Part shown: positions 15,931-23,569 of the stretch, piece after piece
Position numbering within the stretch: the stretch's first letter is position 1
Layout of the letters: every line of letters starts with the position of its first letter
NCBI GenBank assembly: GCA_017881725.1
Contig: JADGQO010000093.1
Location: 1-36,358, forward strand
DNA from: Fibrobacteria bacterium
GTDB taxonomy: Bacteria; Fibrobacterota; Fibrobacteria; UBA11236
DNA length: 36,358 bases
Reading direction: 5' to 3'
Program-made: the position numbers and the translations under genes
Notes under the pieces: generated by a model
Seen by the model: the letters and a program-made list of their open reading frames with translations, nothing else
Databases searched by the model: none
What the model was told of the DNA's origin: nothing

Positions 15931-16845
15931 ATGTCCGGGCCATGGAACCGGAATAGGAAAGGCGGGCGAAAGATGGGCCTTATTGGGACAATTATTTTCA
16001 TCGCGGCGTTGGTTTTCGCTTCGGCGGATTCCCGGGAGGCGTCTGATAACGGAATCGCCACGGCCAAAACTACGGGAACTCCTTCCAGGGGAACTGTTCC
16101 CCCCGAATCCCTTCCGGCCGGAACCCTCCCCGCCGGAACTCATCCCGCAGGCGCGGACATCCTCGCGCATATCGAACGCAATATGCGGATGGTTACCGAC
16201 ATCACGGCCACCGTGACCTTGACGCAGCAAAAATCCGGGCAAGGCATCAAGAATATCGGCATGCTGTTTTACCGTCGCGACGCGGACAATGCTTTCCTCA
16301 TCGTCATGACGTCACCGGAGTCGGACAAAGGCAACGGCTATTTGCGGATGGGCGACAATTTCTGGATGTATCGCCGCAACACCCGCACCTTCCAACATAT
16401 CAATCGCGATGAAAACATCGCCGGAACGGATGCCCATGGGGATGACTTCGAGGATCGCAAGCTCACGGAAATATTTTCCGTTTCCAAGGATACCTCCGGC
16501 CGGGAAATCATAGCGCAAGATACCCTCGGCAAAATCCCCGTCTATCGTTTGCAGCTGACGGCGAAGGTCAATGACGTCGATTACCCCAAGAAAACCTACT
16601 GGGTGCGCCGCGACAATTTTCTCCTTCTCAAGGAGCAGTCGTTCGCGCTGTCAGGCACCCTAATGCAAACCGCCTACTTCCTCAAATACACGCCGATCCG
16701 CAGCGGGTACGTGGCCATCGAGCAATTGTTCTTGGATGAATTCGAAAAGGGAAACAAAACCAAATTGAGCATCGCGGGAATCGGCACCGAACCCATCAGC
16801 AAGGACATTTTCACCAAGGCCTACCTGGAGAACCTGAGCAAATGA
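15931..16845 (+). CDS. LolA-like outer-membrane lipoprotein-sorting/lipid carrier protein
   Basis: A secreted periplasmic protein of the LolA-like 'outer membrane lipoprotein-sorting protein' family (PF17131-type). After a signal peptide (GLIGTIIFIAALVFASADS) and a low-complexity PAGT linker (LPAGTLPAGTHPAGAD), the domain runs from about residue 75 to the end: TLTQQKSGQGIKNIGMLFYR, MGDNFWMYRRNTRTFQHI, YPKKTYWVRRDNFLLLKEQ. Such proteins carry lipid-modified cargo in a curved half-barrel and often accompany RND or ABC exporters with an outer-membrane partner. I favour ATG 15931 (GAGG upstream); 15913 (overlapping the permease stop) and 15973 (directly before the hydrophobic core) are alternatives. 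Its stop overlaps the next start (ATGA). Confidence 0.8.
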   Translation: MSGPWNRNRKGGRKMGLIGTIIFIAALVFASADSREASDNGIATAKTTGTPSRGTVPPESLPAGTLPAGTHPAGADILAHIERNMRMVTDITATVTLTQQKSGQGIKNIGMLFYRRDADNAFLIVMTSPESDKGNGYLRMGDNFWMYRRNTRTFQHINRDENIAGTDAHGDDFEDRKLTEIFSVSKDTSGREIIAQDTLGKIPVYRLQLTAKVNDVDYPKKTYWVRRDNFLLLKEQSFALSGTLMQTAYFLKYTPIRSGYVAIEQLFLDEFEKGNKTKLSIAGIGTEPISKDIFTKAYLENLSK

Positions 16846-18206
16846 AGCCGGGAAAAGCATGGTTAGCGATTTGGTCGCTGGGACTGGGATTGGGTTTCCA
16901 GGGCGTGCCAGCTTTGGGCGCTACACCGGATTCGGGGGGCTTGGGCGTGGATGAAAATGCGTTGTTCGCCGATTCCGCCAGCGTCTCGGATAGTTCGCGG
17001 ACGGTGGACAACGCGGCCTCGACGGCCTCAGTCGCGGATAAAAAAACTCTCTCCGTATCCGGTTCCCTGCTCATCGACGCTTCCGCCTCGGTGAATCGGG
17101 ATTATCTCGACCAGCCGGATGCCCGCGGCTCCTCCTGGTCGGCTGGTGCCATCGGCGACGCCAATCTCGACGCCCGCCTGTTACGGGGCTTCCGGGCTTT
17201 CTCCACCTTGGAATGGTCCGGCGATACCGCCCGCTTCCGGGTGCCGGAGCTGTTCCTCGACGCGAACGTGGAGCGCAAGGTGTATTTCCGCGTCGGCAAG
17301 CAAGTGCTGCAATGGGGACGCTGTTATTTCTTCAATCCCACGGATCTGATCAACGTGGAAAGGAAAAGTTTTTTCCGGCGCTTAGGCGCGCGCGAAGGCG
17401 TTCTCGGCGCCAAGGCCCATGCTCCATTCGGCACACGGGCCAACCTGTACGGATTCGTCGACGCGCAGGATGTCCATCGACCAGACAGTCTGGCGGGGGC
17501 GGCCAAGGCGGAGTTCACACTGGGCGGAACTGAAGCTTCGGCCATGATATGGGATCGCGCGGGCGGCCCGCCGGTGTATGGCGCGGATGTTTCGACGCGC
17601 TGGCTGGGGTTGGATCTGAACGGCGAGGCGGCCTTGCATCAGGACTTCCGTAGCTTACGGGTTACCGAAACAGGAGGGTTACCTTCGATATCGGAAAGGT
17701 ACCGGCCCTGGTTATGGCGCGCGGCCGGAGGCCTGGGACGATCCTTCCGCGTGTCCGGAATCCAGGATCGGTTGACGACGGTGGCGGAATTCTATTTCAA
17801 TCAACCCGGGACCGCAGCGGGTAAAATGCCCTTCGCCGATATTGTGAAATCCTTGGGGTCGGCTAACCCTTCCCAATCAGGCGCTCTGAAATCCCAGGCA
17901 TTGACGGCAGCCTTGGCCGCGGCCATGGCCGGCGGAGTGTACGAACCCAACTCCTATTCGCGCCGCTACGCGGCCCTGTTCGCGACCTTCAACCGCTTCC
18001 TGCGATCCGACCTGACCTTGACGGGCAGCGCCGTGGCCAATCTCGATCAGGAGTGTGCTTTGTTTTCGGCCGGCGTCGCCTACCAGGACATCAATGATTT
18101 TTCATTGAGTTTTTACGTGAATGGATTTTCCGGTCCGGAAGGGACGGAGTATACTTTCCTCGGCCAAGCCGTGCAGGCGCAATTTGTCGCCGAGGCATCT
18201 TTTTAA
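16842..18206 (+). CDS. Outer-membrane beta-barrel partner of the ABC system (DUF1302-like)
   Basis: A 454-residue protein with an N-terminal signal peptide ending near ALGATP, a Ser/Ala-rich spacer, then alternating amphipathic strands and a C-terminal Phe (AQFVAEASF), the usual outer-membrane insertion signal. RVGKQVLQWGRCYFFNPTDLIN resembles the conserved segment of DUF1302-type barrels, which often accompany LolA-like carriers. Its start overlaps the carrier stop by four bases. The context suggests it receives or exposes cargo delivered by the carrier; function is not known. Confidence 0.75.
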   Translation: MKPGKAWLAIWSLGLGLGFQGVPALGATPDSGGLGVDENALFADSASVSDSSRTVDNAASTASVADKKTLSVSGSLLIDASASVNRDYLDQPDARGSSWSAGAIGDANLDARLLRGFRAFSTLEWSGDTARFRVPELFLDANVERKVYFRVGKQVLQWGRCYFFNPTDLINVERKSFFRRLGAREGVLGAKAHAPFGTRANLYGFVDAQDVHRPDSLAGAAKAEFTLGGTEASAMIWDRAGGPPVYGADVSTRWLGLDLNGEAALHQDFRSLRVTETGGLPSISERYRPWLWRAAGGLGRSFRVSGIQDRLTTVAEFYFNQPGTAAGKMPFADIVKSLGSANPSQSGALKSQALTAALAAAMAGGVYEPNSYSRRYAALFATFNRFLRSDLTLTGSAVANLDQECALFSAGVAYQDINDFSLSFYVNGFSGPEGTEYTFLGQAVQAQFVAEASF

Positions 18207-18220
18207 TCCGCAAAATCCAA

Positions 18221-18264
18221 GGTTGCGACGCTTCCCGCAACCGCCGGGCGGCCTCCTCCGGCGG
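18221..18264 (+). terminator. Paired hairpins after the ABC operon
   Basis: GGTTGCG/CGCAACC (18221-18242) and CCGCCGG/CCGGCGG (18241-18264) are two 7-bp stems sharing two bases, 15 bases after the operon stop. There is no T-run, so this is a weak terminator call; it could instead protect the 3' end. Confidence 0.4.
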
Positions 18265-18310
18265 ACCAGTCCTCATCCCGCAGGAATTTGTTGGCCCGCC
18301 GAACGTCTTA

Positions 18311-18325
18311 TTGCCACCGTGGCAA
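18311..18325. promoter_or_regulatory. Perfect dyad TTGCCA-CCG-TGGCAA
   Basis: A fully symmetric dyad (TTGCCAC-C-GTGGCAA) matching TTGNCA-N3-TGNCAA at all ten fixed positions. Its centre is 137 bp upstream of the start predicted for the RIC pseudogene. Confidence 0.65.
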
Positions 18326-18428
18326 GGGCCTCAGGGCAGGATGGCATCCGGATGGATGAATGAGCGCACATGCAACAGGGCCAGGGGCGGGAATGCCGTG
18401 ATTTAGGAGTGTCCTCCGGCCTTCAACT

Positions 18429-18443
18429 TGGCGCGCTTTATGC
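18429..18443 (+). promoter_or_regulatory. Sigma-54 promoter of the RIC-like pseudogene
   Basis: TGGCGCGCTTTATGC matches TGGC-N7-TTGC at 7 of 8 bases with the correct GG-N10-GC core, and TGGCGCG differs by one base from the TGGCACG consensus. The predicted start is near 18455, leaving the strong GGAGAGGAGGGG ribosome-binding site in the leader. Confidence 0.65.
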
Positions 18444-18480
18444 TTTTAAAAGTGACGGTGCGGAGAGGAGGGGTAAGCCA

Positions 18481-19136
18481 ATGACCCTGACGATCACTCA
18501 TAGCATACGGCAGATCTTGCGGGCTCGGCCTCGCGCCGTGGAAATCCTGGAGCGGCAAAGCGGTTATGCGATACGGACTGGAGCGTCAAGCCGGCGTATT
18601 TTCTCATCGATTATCTAACTGCGGAGCATGAGGAATTCCGGTCGCGAGATTTGCCCGCCCTGGCCGCGGCGTTGAATACGGCTGGTTTACCGAAGTAACC
18701 CGACGGCTACATCCTGAAATTGGTGCGTCTGGAAGTGATGCCTTTCCAAACGGAATTCATTCGTCATGTGGAGGAAGAAGAGTCTTTCCTTTTTCCCAAG
18801 ATCCTGCGCAACGAAGCCTGCTTCCGATACCACCAATTGAGCTCCGAAGTGCATAAAAGCTCGGTCAATCTGTATTTGAACCTCGAATCGCATCGGCCGG
18901 AGGCGGAAATCCAACGCATGAACACGGCCATCCGGGAGCGACTGCGCCTGCAATCCTTGCAAAAGCCCGCCGCCGAAATGACCTCCAAAGCGCTAATCCA
19001 AATCGACGAATTCGCCGCGCGGCTCGAAGCTCATGCGAACTTGGAAACCGAAATCCTTTTCCCCATGGCCGAACGATTGGAACAGGAATTGTATGAAGGC
19101 ACCGCCCCCGGATTTTCCCGCTACATCGGGGTATGA
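18481..19136 (+). pseudogene. Decayed RIC/hemerythrin-like gene, copy 2
   Basis: The frame opens at ATG 18481 after GAGGAGGGG and reads MTLTITHSIRQILRARPRAV, matching the ScdA_N-like start of copy 3. Near 18575 it jumps: the homologous continuation (DWSVKPAYFLIDYLTAEHEE) is in another frame and, compared with copies 1 and 3, about 35 codons are missing, so an out-of-frame deletion is likely. That frame then meets TAA at 18696-18698, after which it continues without further breaks to 19136 (FIRHVEEEESFLFPKIL, HANLETEILFPMAERLEQEL). One deletion plus one nonsense codon make this a pseudogene unless the 3' part is translated separately. Promoter, dyad and ribosome-binding site remain intact. Confidence 0.85.
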
Positions 19137-19203
19137 ACGAGCCGTTTTCTGGAGAGAAGCGGGGATCCAGGAAGACGCGCTTGGGCCACTGGAAAATCCG
19201 TAG

Positions 19204-19250
19204 GTAACCTTCCGGTTACGCCAGCGTGGAGGAGATCACGCGAGCGTGAT
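19204..19250 (-). terminator. Two hairpins at the 3' end of fbaB
   Basis: ATCACG/CGTGAT around a 4-base loop (19235-19250) overlaps the fbaB stop, and GTAACC/GGTTAC around TTCC (19204-19219) follows. On the minus strand the second is followed within a few bases by ATTTTCC. Plausible termination between fbaB and the convergent pseudogene, but the T-run is short. Confidence 0.4.
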
Positions 19251-20285
19251 GGACGCGTCCAAATAGACGTCCTGGATGGCATGCAGCAGTTCGATGCCTT
19301 CGCGTAAGGGCCGTTGGAAGGCCTTTCGGCCACATATCAATCCCATGCCGCCGGCCCGTTTATTGATAACCGCCGTACGCACGGCTTGCCGCAAATCGTC
19401 ATTACCCGAAGCTCCGCCGGAATTGATGAGGCCCACCCGTCCCGCATAGCAATTCAAGACCTGGTACCGCGTCAGGTCGATGGGATGCGGAGTCGTCAAC
19501 GTGTCGTAAACCTTTGCACTTGTCTTGCCGAATTTCAAGGCTGTGAATCCGCCGTTGCACTCGGGCATTTTTTGTTTTACGATGTCCGCTTCCAAGGTAA
19601 CGGCCAGATGGTTGGCCTGGCCCGTCAGGTCGGCGGCCAGATGGTAATCGACCGCTTGCGTCGCGAACGCGGGGTTACGCAAATACGCCCACAGCACCGT
19701 GGCCATGCCCAAGGCATGCGCCTCGCGGAAGGCATCCCGCACCTCCTGGATTTGGCGTGGGCTTTCCGGAGAACCAAAATAAATGGTCGCTCCGACGGCA
19801 ACGGCCCCCATATCCCAGGCCTGCCGGACCTGCGCGAAAAAAATCTGATCCGCCCGGTTGGGATAAGACAGCAATTCGTTGTGGTTCAGCTTCACGATGA
19901 ACGGAATGCGATGGGCGTATTTGCGGGCGAGGATTCCCAATCCGCCCAAAGTGGAAGCGAATGCGTTGCATCCGCCTTCCAGCGCCAGCCGGGCCAGGTT
20001 TTCCGGATCGAAATATGCCGGGTTGGGCGCGAACGAGGCTCCGCCCGAATGCTCAATGCCTTGGTCGACCGGCAGGATGGACAAATATCCCGTTCCACCC
20101 AACCGACCTTTGTCGAATAGGGTTTGCAGGCTGCGCAATACCGGAACTCCGCGATCCGAATGCGCTAGGACGCGTTCGATGAAATCCGGCCCCGGCGCAT
20201 GCAGGTTTTCCCGCGGGATGCCGACGCAGCGATGGGACAACAAATCCTCCGCTTCCGGTCCCAGCCTATCCGCCACTCGCGTCAT
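19236..20285 (-). CDS. fbaB: Class I fructose-bisphosphate aldolase, FbaB/DhnA type
   Basis: A 349-residue cytoplasmic aldolase that interconverts fructose 1,6-bisphosphate with glyceraldehyde 3-phosphate and dihydroxyacetone phosphate. Length and sequence follow E. coli FbaB closely: LPVDQGIEH (71-79), ADIVKQKM with Lys237 as the likely Schiff-base lysine, [32 protein letters not shown] and [10 protein letters not shown]. The ATG at 20285 overlaps the usp stop by four bases, so it is translationally coupled; longer upstream reading into usp is rejected. Pairing with a UspA protein under a sigma-54 promoter suggests a stress or low-oxygen shift in sugar metabolism. Confidence 0.94.
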   Translation of the reverse strand: MTRVADRLGPEAEDLLSHRCVGIPRENLHAPGPDFIERVLAHSDRGVPVLRSLQTLFDKGRLGGTGYLSILPVDQGIEHSGGASFAPNPAYFDPENLARLALEGGCNAFASTLGGLGILARKYAHRIPFIVKLNHNELLSYPNRADQIFFAQVRQAWDMGAVAVGATIYFGSPESPRQIQEVRDAFREAHALGMATVLWAYLRNPAFATQAVDYHLAADLTGQANHLAVTLEADIVKQKMPECNGGFTALKFGKTSAKVYDTLTTPHPIDLTRYQVLNCYAGRVGLINSGGASGNDDLRQAVRTAVINKRAGGMGLICGRKAFQRPLREGIELLHAIQDVYLDASITLA

Positions 20286-21226
20286 TTGGTTTTTCCTTTC
20301 GGCTGGATGTGGATGATTTCCACGGAGCAAGGCGCGTGCGCGGCCACGGCCGTGGAGACGCTGCCCAGGAAAAAACGTTTCAATCCCGAGTGGCCCCGCG
20401 ATCCCAGGAAGATGGCATCGGCGCCCCATTTCTTGGCTTCCCGGAGCAAGGCCTCGCGGGGATCGGCGATGGTGATTTCCGGATTTGCCACCAGGCCTTT
20501 TTTGATCAGCTTATTGGCACAGGTTTCCAGGCGTTTTTCCATCCACGGCCAAGGGCTGGCCTCGCTGCGCTTGCGGTGCAAGGTGCGGTTGATGGCTTGG
20601 GTGATTTCACCCATGCGGAATTGATATTCCGACGCCGCGAGGATGCGGACTTGCGTGCCCTTGGGCCAATTCCTCCGCGCCACTTCCGTCACCGCCGCCT
20701 CCGAGTAGGCGGACCCGTCGAAGCCGATCAGGATTTTCGGCGGCCCGGCATGCTTGGCGTTCGGTTCGCGCGCGATGCGCACGTTGGCGTGGGCATGATG
20801 CAGGACTTTTTCCGCCACGCCTCCCAGAAGCAGGGTTTTGACCCCGCTCCAGCCGTGCGATCCCACGATGACGAGTTGCGGCTTATAGGTGTCGGACTTG
20901 GTGAGGATGCCGTGCGCCGGCGCGTCCACACAGGTCGCCGTTTTCACGTTCCAGCCTGGAAAACCCGCGCGCAATCCGGCGGCGGCTTTCGCGGTCATGG
21001 CTTTGGCCTCGCCTTCGAATTCCGTCGCGAAGCGTACGGCTTCTGAAAAGGCTCCGGCGTACCACCCTGAACCCGTGGCGTCGCTCGTCAGGGTCTCGAG
21101 GGGTAACAGCGGCGGTACGGCGGTAAGCAGCAGGACTTGGGTTTTTTCCGGCAAGCCCGCGCGGCCTAAGTCGGACAAGGCTTCGTCGGCTATTTTCGAG
21201 CCGTCATAACCGATTAAAATTTTCAT
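20282..21226 (-). CDS. Tandem UspA-domain universal stress protein
   Basis: A 314-residue protein made of two UspA domains. Domain 1 (about 1-155) starts [10 protein letters not shown] and ends GSHG-x9-GG; domain 2 (about 163-310) starts KILIGFDGS and ends GSRG-x9-GS, the full G-x2-G-x9-G-S nucleotide-binding motif. Domain 1 has Gly instead of Ser at the last position, so the two halves may bind nucleotide differently. The ATG at 21226 has AGGAG at the right distance; ten codons upstream in the same frame are rejected. It is the first gene of a usp-fbaB pair with an exact sigma-54 element 90 bases before the start. Confidence 0.92.
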   Translation of the reverse strand: MKILIGYDGSKIADEALSDLGRAGLPEKTQVLLLTAVPPLLPLETLTSDATGSGWYAGAFSEAVRFATEFEGEAKAMTAKAAAGLRAGFPGWNVKTATCVDAPAHGILTKSDTYKPQLVIVGSHGWSGVKTLLLGGVAEKVLHHAHANVRIAREPNAKHAGPPKILIGFDGSAYSEAAVTEVARRNWPKGTQVRILAASEYQFRMGEITQAINRTLHRKRSEASPWPWMEKRLETCANKLIKKGLVANPEITIADPREALLREAKKWGADAIFLGSRGHSGLKRFFLGSVSTAVAAHAPCSVEIIHIQPKGKTK

Positions 21227-21315
21227 ATGCGCTCCTGGGTTTCGATGTGTCGCCACCCGGCGGATCGGCAGGGAGAAGGGAATATCGGTTTCTCCGCTCC
21301 CACCTCAAAGGAAGC

Positions 21316-21330
21316 GCAAAAGATGAGCCA
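21316..21330 (-). promoter_or_regulatory. Sigma-54 promoter of usp-fbaB
   Basis: On the minus strand this reads TGGCTCATCTTTTGC, an exact TGGC-N7-TTGC match with C before it. The predicted start is near 21304, with a 78-base leader. I found no TTGNCA dyad in the 200 bases upstream, which are the coding end of the RIC-like gene. Confidence 0.65.
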
Positions 21331-21336
21331 GCGCGC

Positions 21337-21366
21337 CCTTGCTTCAAGGCCCCTTGCTTCAAGGCC
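21337..21366. repeat. Perfect tandem 15-bp repeat
   Basis: CCTTGCTTCAAGGCC occurs twice without a gap (21337-21351, 21352-21366). Each unit is a small dyad (CCTTG-CTT-CAAGG). The RIC-like gene's stop codon lies in the second copy, and the usp sigma-54 element starts seven bases away. It may be a recent duplication or a paired protein-binding site. Confidence 0.7.
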
Positions 21367-22126
21367 TTTTGGCGCCGGTGATGGCCGCCTCGTACAGCGC
21401 ATTTTCGATCCCTTTTGCCGTTGGATACAGGATGTCCGCTTCCAACAGCGAATGCCGCAAAAGCTTCGCATGGAAGGCGTCCAGCAAAGGGTGCAGGCGA
21501 TGGCCCAGCGAGCCCGGCTCCCGGTCGCCGCCTTCAGCGTAACGCATCTCGTCGAGGAACTTGGCGACCATGGACATGTGTTCGCGTTCGTTGTCCAACA
21601 GCCGGATCGCGACATAGACGTTGGCCGAGCCGCCGGTAAAATCGACGTGACCCCCGCGGTGGCGACGGCAATAATCATAATGCAGCATTTTCGGGAAAAG
21701 GAACCCCTCTTCTTCCCGGATATGTTCGATGAGCGTGGCGCTGAAAGCAGGCCACTCCAAGGAAAGTTCATGAATCCGGCGTAGTCCTTCGTCCGTGGAG
21801 ACGGGCAATCGCCCCAACTCATTTTTAATCGAAGGCAAGTCCTCATGGACCAGCTCCCAATGCTGGCGGCTGAGTTGCTCCAATAATTGGCTCAACGGGG
21901 CGCTTTTCCAATCCGTATCCGCCGAAGGGTGCGGAAGCCCACGCATTTCCTGGAGGAAGCGTTCCCAGCTTAAGTGATGGGAAAGGCAGATGTCCGCGAT
22001 TTCGGCGTTGGGCGCCGACCACGGATCGATTCCATGTCTTTCGAATATCGCCAAGGCCATGGGGCGCTGTCGCAACACGGTGCTGACTGGAGTATTCGGA
22101 AACAACCAATTTCTTTGGTTTTCCAT
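21359..22126 (-). CDS. RIC/YtfE-like hemerythrin-domain protein, copy 3
   Basis: A 255-residue protein with a clear ScdA_N-like beginning (VSTVLRQRPMALAIFERHGID, about 13-34) and a hemerythrin-like bundle with likely ligands in RQHWELVHEDLP, EHIREEEGFLFPKML, NEREHMSM and RHSLLEADILYP. Where canonical RIC has CCGG after GID, this protein has PWSAPNAEIADIC, so the paired cysteines are missing. It may therefore be a diiron oxygen, NO or iron-handling protein rather than a repair enzyme. ATG 22126 follows GGAGG; GTG 22129 is an alternative. It is preceded by an exact sigma-54 element and followed by usp-fbaB. Confidence 0.82.
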   Translation of the reverse strand: MENQRNWLFPNTPVSTVLRQRPMALAIFERHGIDPWSAPNAEIADICLSHHLSWERFLQEMRGLPHPSADTDWKSAPLSQLLEQLSRQHWELVHEDLPSIKNELGRLPVSTDEGLRRIHELSLEWPAFSATLIEHIREEEGFLFPKMLHYDYCRRHRGGHVDFTGGSANVYVAIRLLDNEREHMSMVAKFLDEMRYAEGGDREPGSLGHRLHPLLDAFHAKLLRHSLLEADILYPTAKGIENALYEAAITGAKRP

Positions 22127-22156
22127 CACGCCTCCATGGGACCTTTTATATAATCA

Positions 22157-22171
22157 GCAATCGGCAGGCCA
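22157..22171 (-). promoter_or_regulatory. Sigma-54 promoter of RIC-like copy 3
   Basis: On the minus strand this reads TGGCCTGCCGATTGC followed by T, an exact TGGC-N7-TTGC match. The predicted start is near 22145, a 19-base leader. A sigma-70-like TTGGCC-N16-TATAAA overlaps the same bases and cannot be excluded. Confidence 0.7.
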
Positions 22172-22202
22172 AAAGCAATGGTCGATTCATTTGAATATTT
22201 GT

Positions 22203-22218
22203 GGCCAACGTTTTGGCC
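22203..22218. promoter_or_regulatory. Inverted repeat GGCCAA-N4-TTGGCC
   Basis: A perfect 6-4-6 dyad centred about 65 bp upstream of the start predicted for RIC-like copy 3. It differs in form from the TTGNCA dyad, so it may bind another regulator. Confidence 0.4.
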
Positions 22219-22250
22219 TTTCGTATCACCTCGGAATTTTCCGTTTTTCC

Positions 22251-22265
22251 CCGACAAAATGGCAA
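22251..22265. promoter_or_regulatory. Degenerate dyad CCGACA-AAA-TGGCAA
   Basis: Eight of ten fixed positions of TTGNCA-N3-TGNCAA match, with one perfect half. Its centre is 113 bp upstream of the start predicted for RIC-like copy 3, in the short gap after the kinase stop. Confidence 0.4.
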
Positions 22266-22277
22266 AGCGCCTCCCGT

Positions 22278-23414
22278 TCAATCGGGATGTGCACTCTGGG
22301 GAATGCATGGAAGCGTCATGCGGAAAGTCGTAGTGCCGTTTTCGGAAGCGCAGGTCAAGCCGCCGCCATGCTCGGCCACGATTTTATGGCTGATGGCCAG
22401 ACCCAGCCCCGTGCCTTCCTTTTCCATTTTGGTGGTGAAAAACGGCTCGAAAATCCTGGCCAGGTTCTGCGGCGAAATCCCGCCCGCATTGTCCCAATAT
22501 TCCATGAGGAACAATTTCGGGTTTTCCAGGTATCCGTGGATGCGGATCAGTTTTTCGCCCTCCCGGCCCTCGAAAGCATCGCGGGAATTGCTGAGCAGAT
22601 TGTGAATCACGGACTCCAATTGCGTTTGGTTGCAGGAGAGGTAAATGTCGCGATCGATGTCGATGTCGATGTCGATGCTGCGGCTACGCAATTGCCTTTC
22701 GATGAAAAGGAAACTGTCTTGGATCAATTGGTCGGCGGACAAGGTCGAAAATTTGTGTCCGCTGTCCTTGCGCGAATACAGCAGCAGATGCTCGAGCACC
22801 CGCTTCATGCGCTCCACGCCTTGAATCACGGAGTGCGCAGCCGACGCGGCCGTGGCCCAGTCGAAGTCTTTATTCGGGGCCGAGAATACGTCGTTCAAGT
22901 ACTCCGAGTCGAGCAGGATGCTGGCTAATGGGTTGTTCAACTCATGCGCCAAGCCCGCGCCCATGGTCGCCACCACCATCAGCTTGTTGGCGTGGAACAA
23001 TTCCTTTTCCAGCAAAACTTGCTGCGCCCGGTCCAAAGAAAATCCCATGTAACCGATGATTACCCCGTCTTCGCGTATGGGCGTGATGGTCAGGTGGGCG
23101 AACACCTCGGTGCCATCCTGGGCCAGATTGCTGATGTTTCCCCGCCAGGTCTCGCCGCGCAGAATGGTTTGCCACATGTCCTTGTAAACGCTGTCGGGCG
23201 TATGCGGCGACCGAATCAAACTCTGCGTTTTTCCCAGCACGTCCGCTTCGGACTTGAACTTGTAAACATCCAAATAGGCCTGATTGACTTTCAGGAGCAC
23301 GCCATTCTTGTCGGTAATATTGATGGCATAGTCGGCTTGGGTGAAGGCTTTCTCCAAAATGGACGATAGGTAAGCGATTCTGGGGGCGGGATTCGGATGG
23401 GGGATTTCAGCCAT
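22278..23414 (-). CDS. Cytoplasmic PAS-domain sensor histidine kinase (NtrB-like)
   Basis: From ATG 23414 the protein has 378 residues and no membrane helix. A PAS domain covers about 15-130 (YAINITDKNGVLLKVNQAYLD, GYMGFSLDRAQQ); the HisKA box is GAGLAHELNNPLASIL with phospho-acceptor His157; the ATPase domain has NLLSNSRDAF (N box), DNAGGIS (G1), FFTTKMEKEGTGLGLAI (F and G2). It should phosphorylate the divergently encoded NtrC-type regulator. A soluble PAS suggests an internal signal (redox, gas or metabolite), but no ligand residues can be assigned. The start is uncertain: 23414 lacks a clear ribosome-binding site and in-frame starts exist upstream, though these would precede the predicted sigma-54 start. 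Residues 247-254 are an Ile-Asp repeat. Confidence 0.9.
   Translation of the reverse strand: MAEIPHPNPAPRIAYLSSILEKAFTQADYAINITDKNGVLLKVNQAYLDVYKFKSEADVLGKTQSLIRSPHTPDSVYKDMWQTILRGETWRGNISNLAQDGTEVFAHLTITPIREDGVIIGYMGFSLDRAQQVLLEKELFHANKLMVVATMGAGLAHELNNPLASILLDSEYLNDVFSAPNKDFDWATAASAAHSVIQGVERMKRVLEHLLLYSRKDSGHKFSTLSADQLIQDSFLFIERQLRSRSIDIDIDIDRDIYLSCNQTQLESVIHNLLSNSRDAFEGREGEKLIRIHGYLENPKLFLMEYWDNAGGISPQNLARIFEPFFTTKMEKEGTGLGLAISHKIVAEHGGGLTCASENGTTTFRMTLPCIPQSAHPD
22655..22678. repeat. Hexanucleotide repeat CGATGT x3 plus CGATGC
   Basis: Four tandem 6-bp units inside the histidine kinase gene encode alternating Ile-Asp at the start of the ATPase domain. In-frame length change is possible. 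Confidence 0.7.
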
Positions 23415-23461
23415 GGAATATAATTTAGGGTACCAGGACCTTGGCCTGTATGTCCAACCTC

Positions 23462-23476
23462 TTGCCAATATGACAA
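23462..23476. promoter_or_regulatory. Perfect dyad TTGCCA-ATA-TGACAA between kinase and regulator
   Basis: All ten fixed positions of TTGNCA-N3-TGNCAA match. It is 127 bp upstream of the start predicted for the NtrC-type gene, but it covers about -10 to +5 of the predicted kinase start. The same bound protein could activate one gene and block the other. Confidence 0.65.
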
Positions 23477-23477
23477 A

Positions 23478-23492
23478 GCAAAGCATGAGCCA
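23478..23492 (-). promoter_or_regulatory. Sigma-54 promoter of the histidine kinase gene
   Basis: On the minus strand this reads TGGCTCATGCTTTGC followed by T, an exact TGGC-N7-TTGC match. The predicted start is near 23466, with a 52-base leader to the ATG at 23414. Confidence 0.68.
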
Positions 23493-23569
23493 ATTTCCCT
23501 GGGATATGAGATCTTTATCCTGGAAGCCGGTTATAGGCATTCTGGCAGTCCGTGCCGAAGGGCGGGGCT

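Noticed and set aside
22145..22172. Sigma-70 promoter TTGGCC-N16-TATAAA for RIC-like copy 3
   Set aside because: It overlaps an exact sigma-54 element, and the pattern shared with neighbours favours sigma-54. It remains a second choice.
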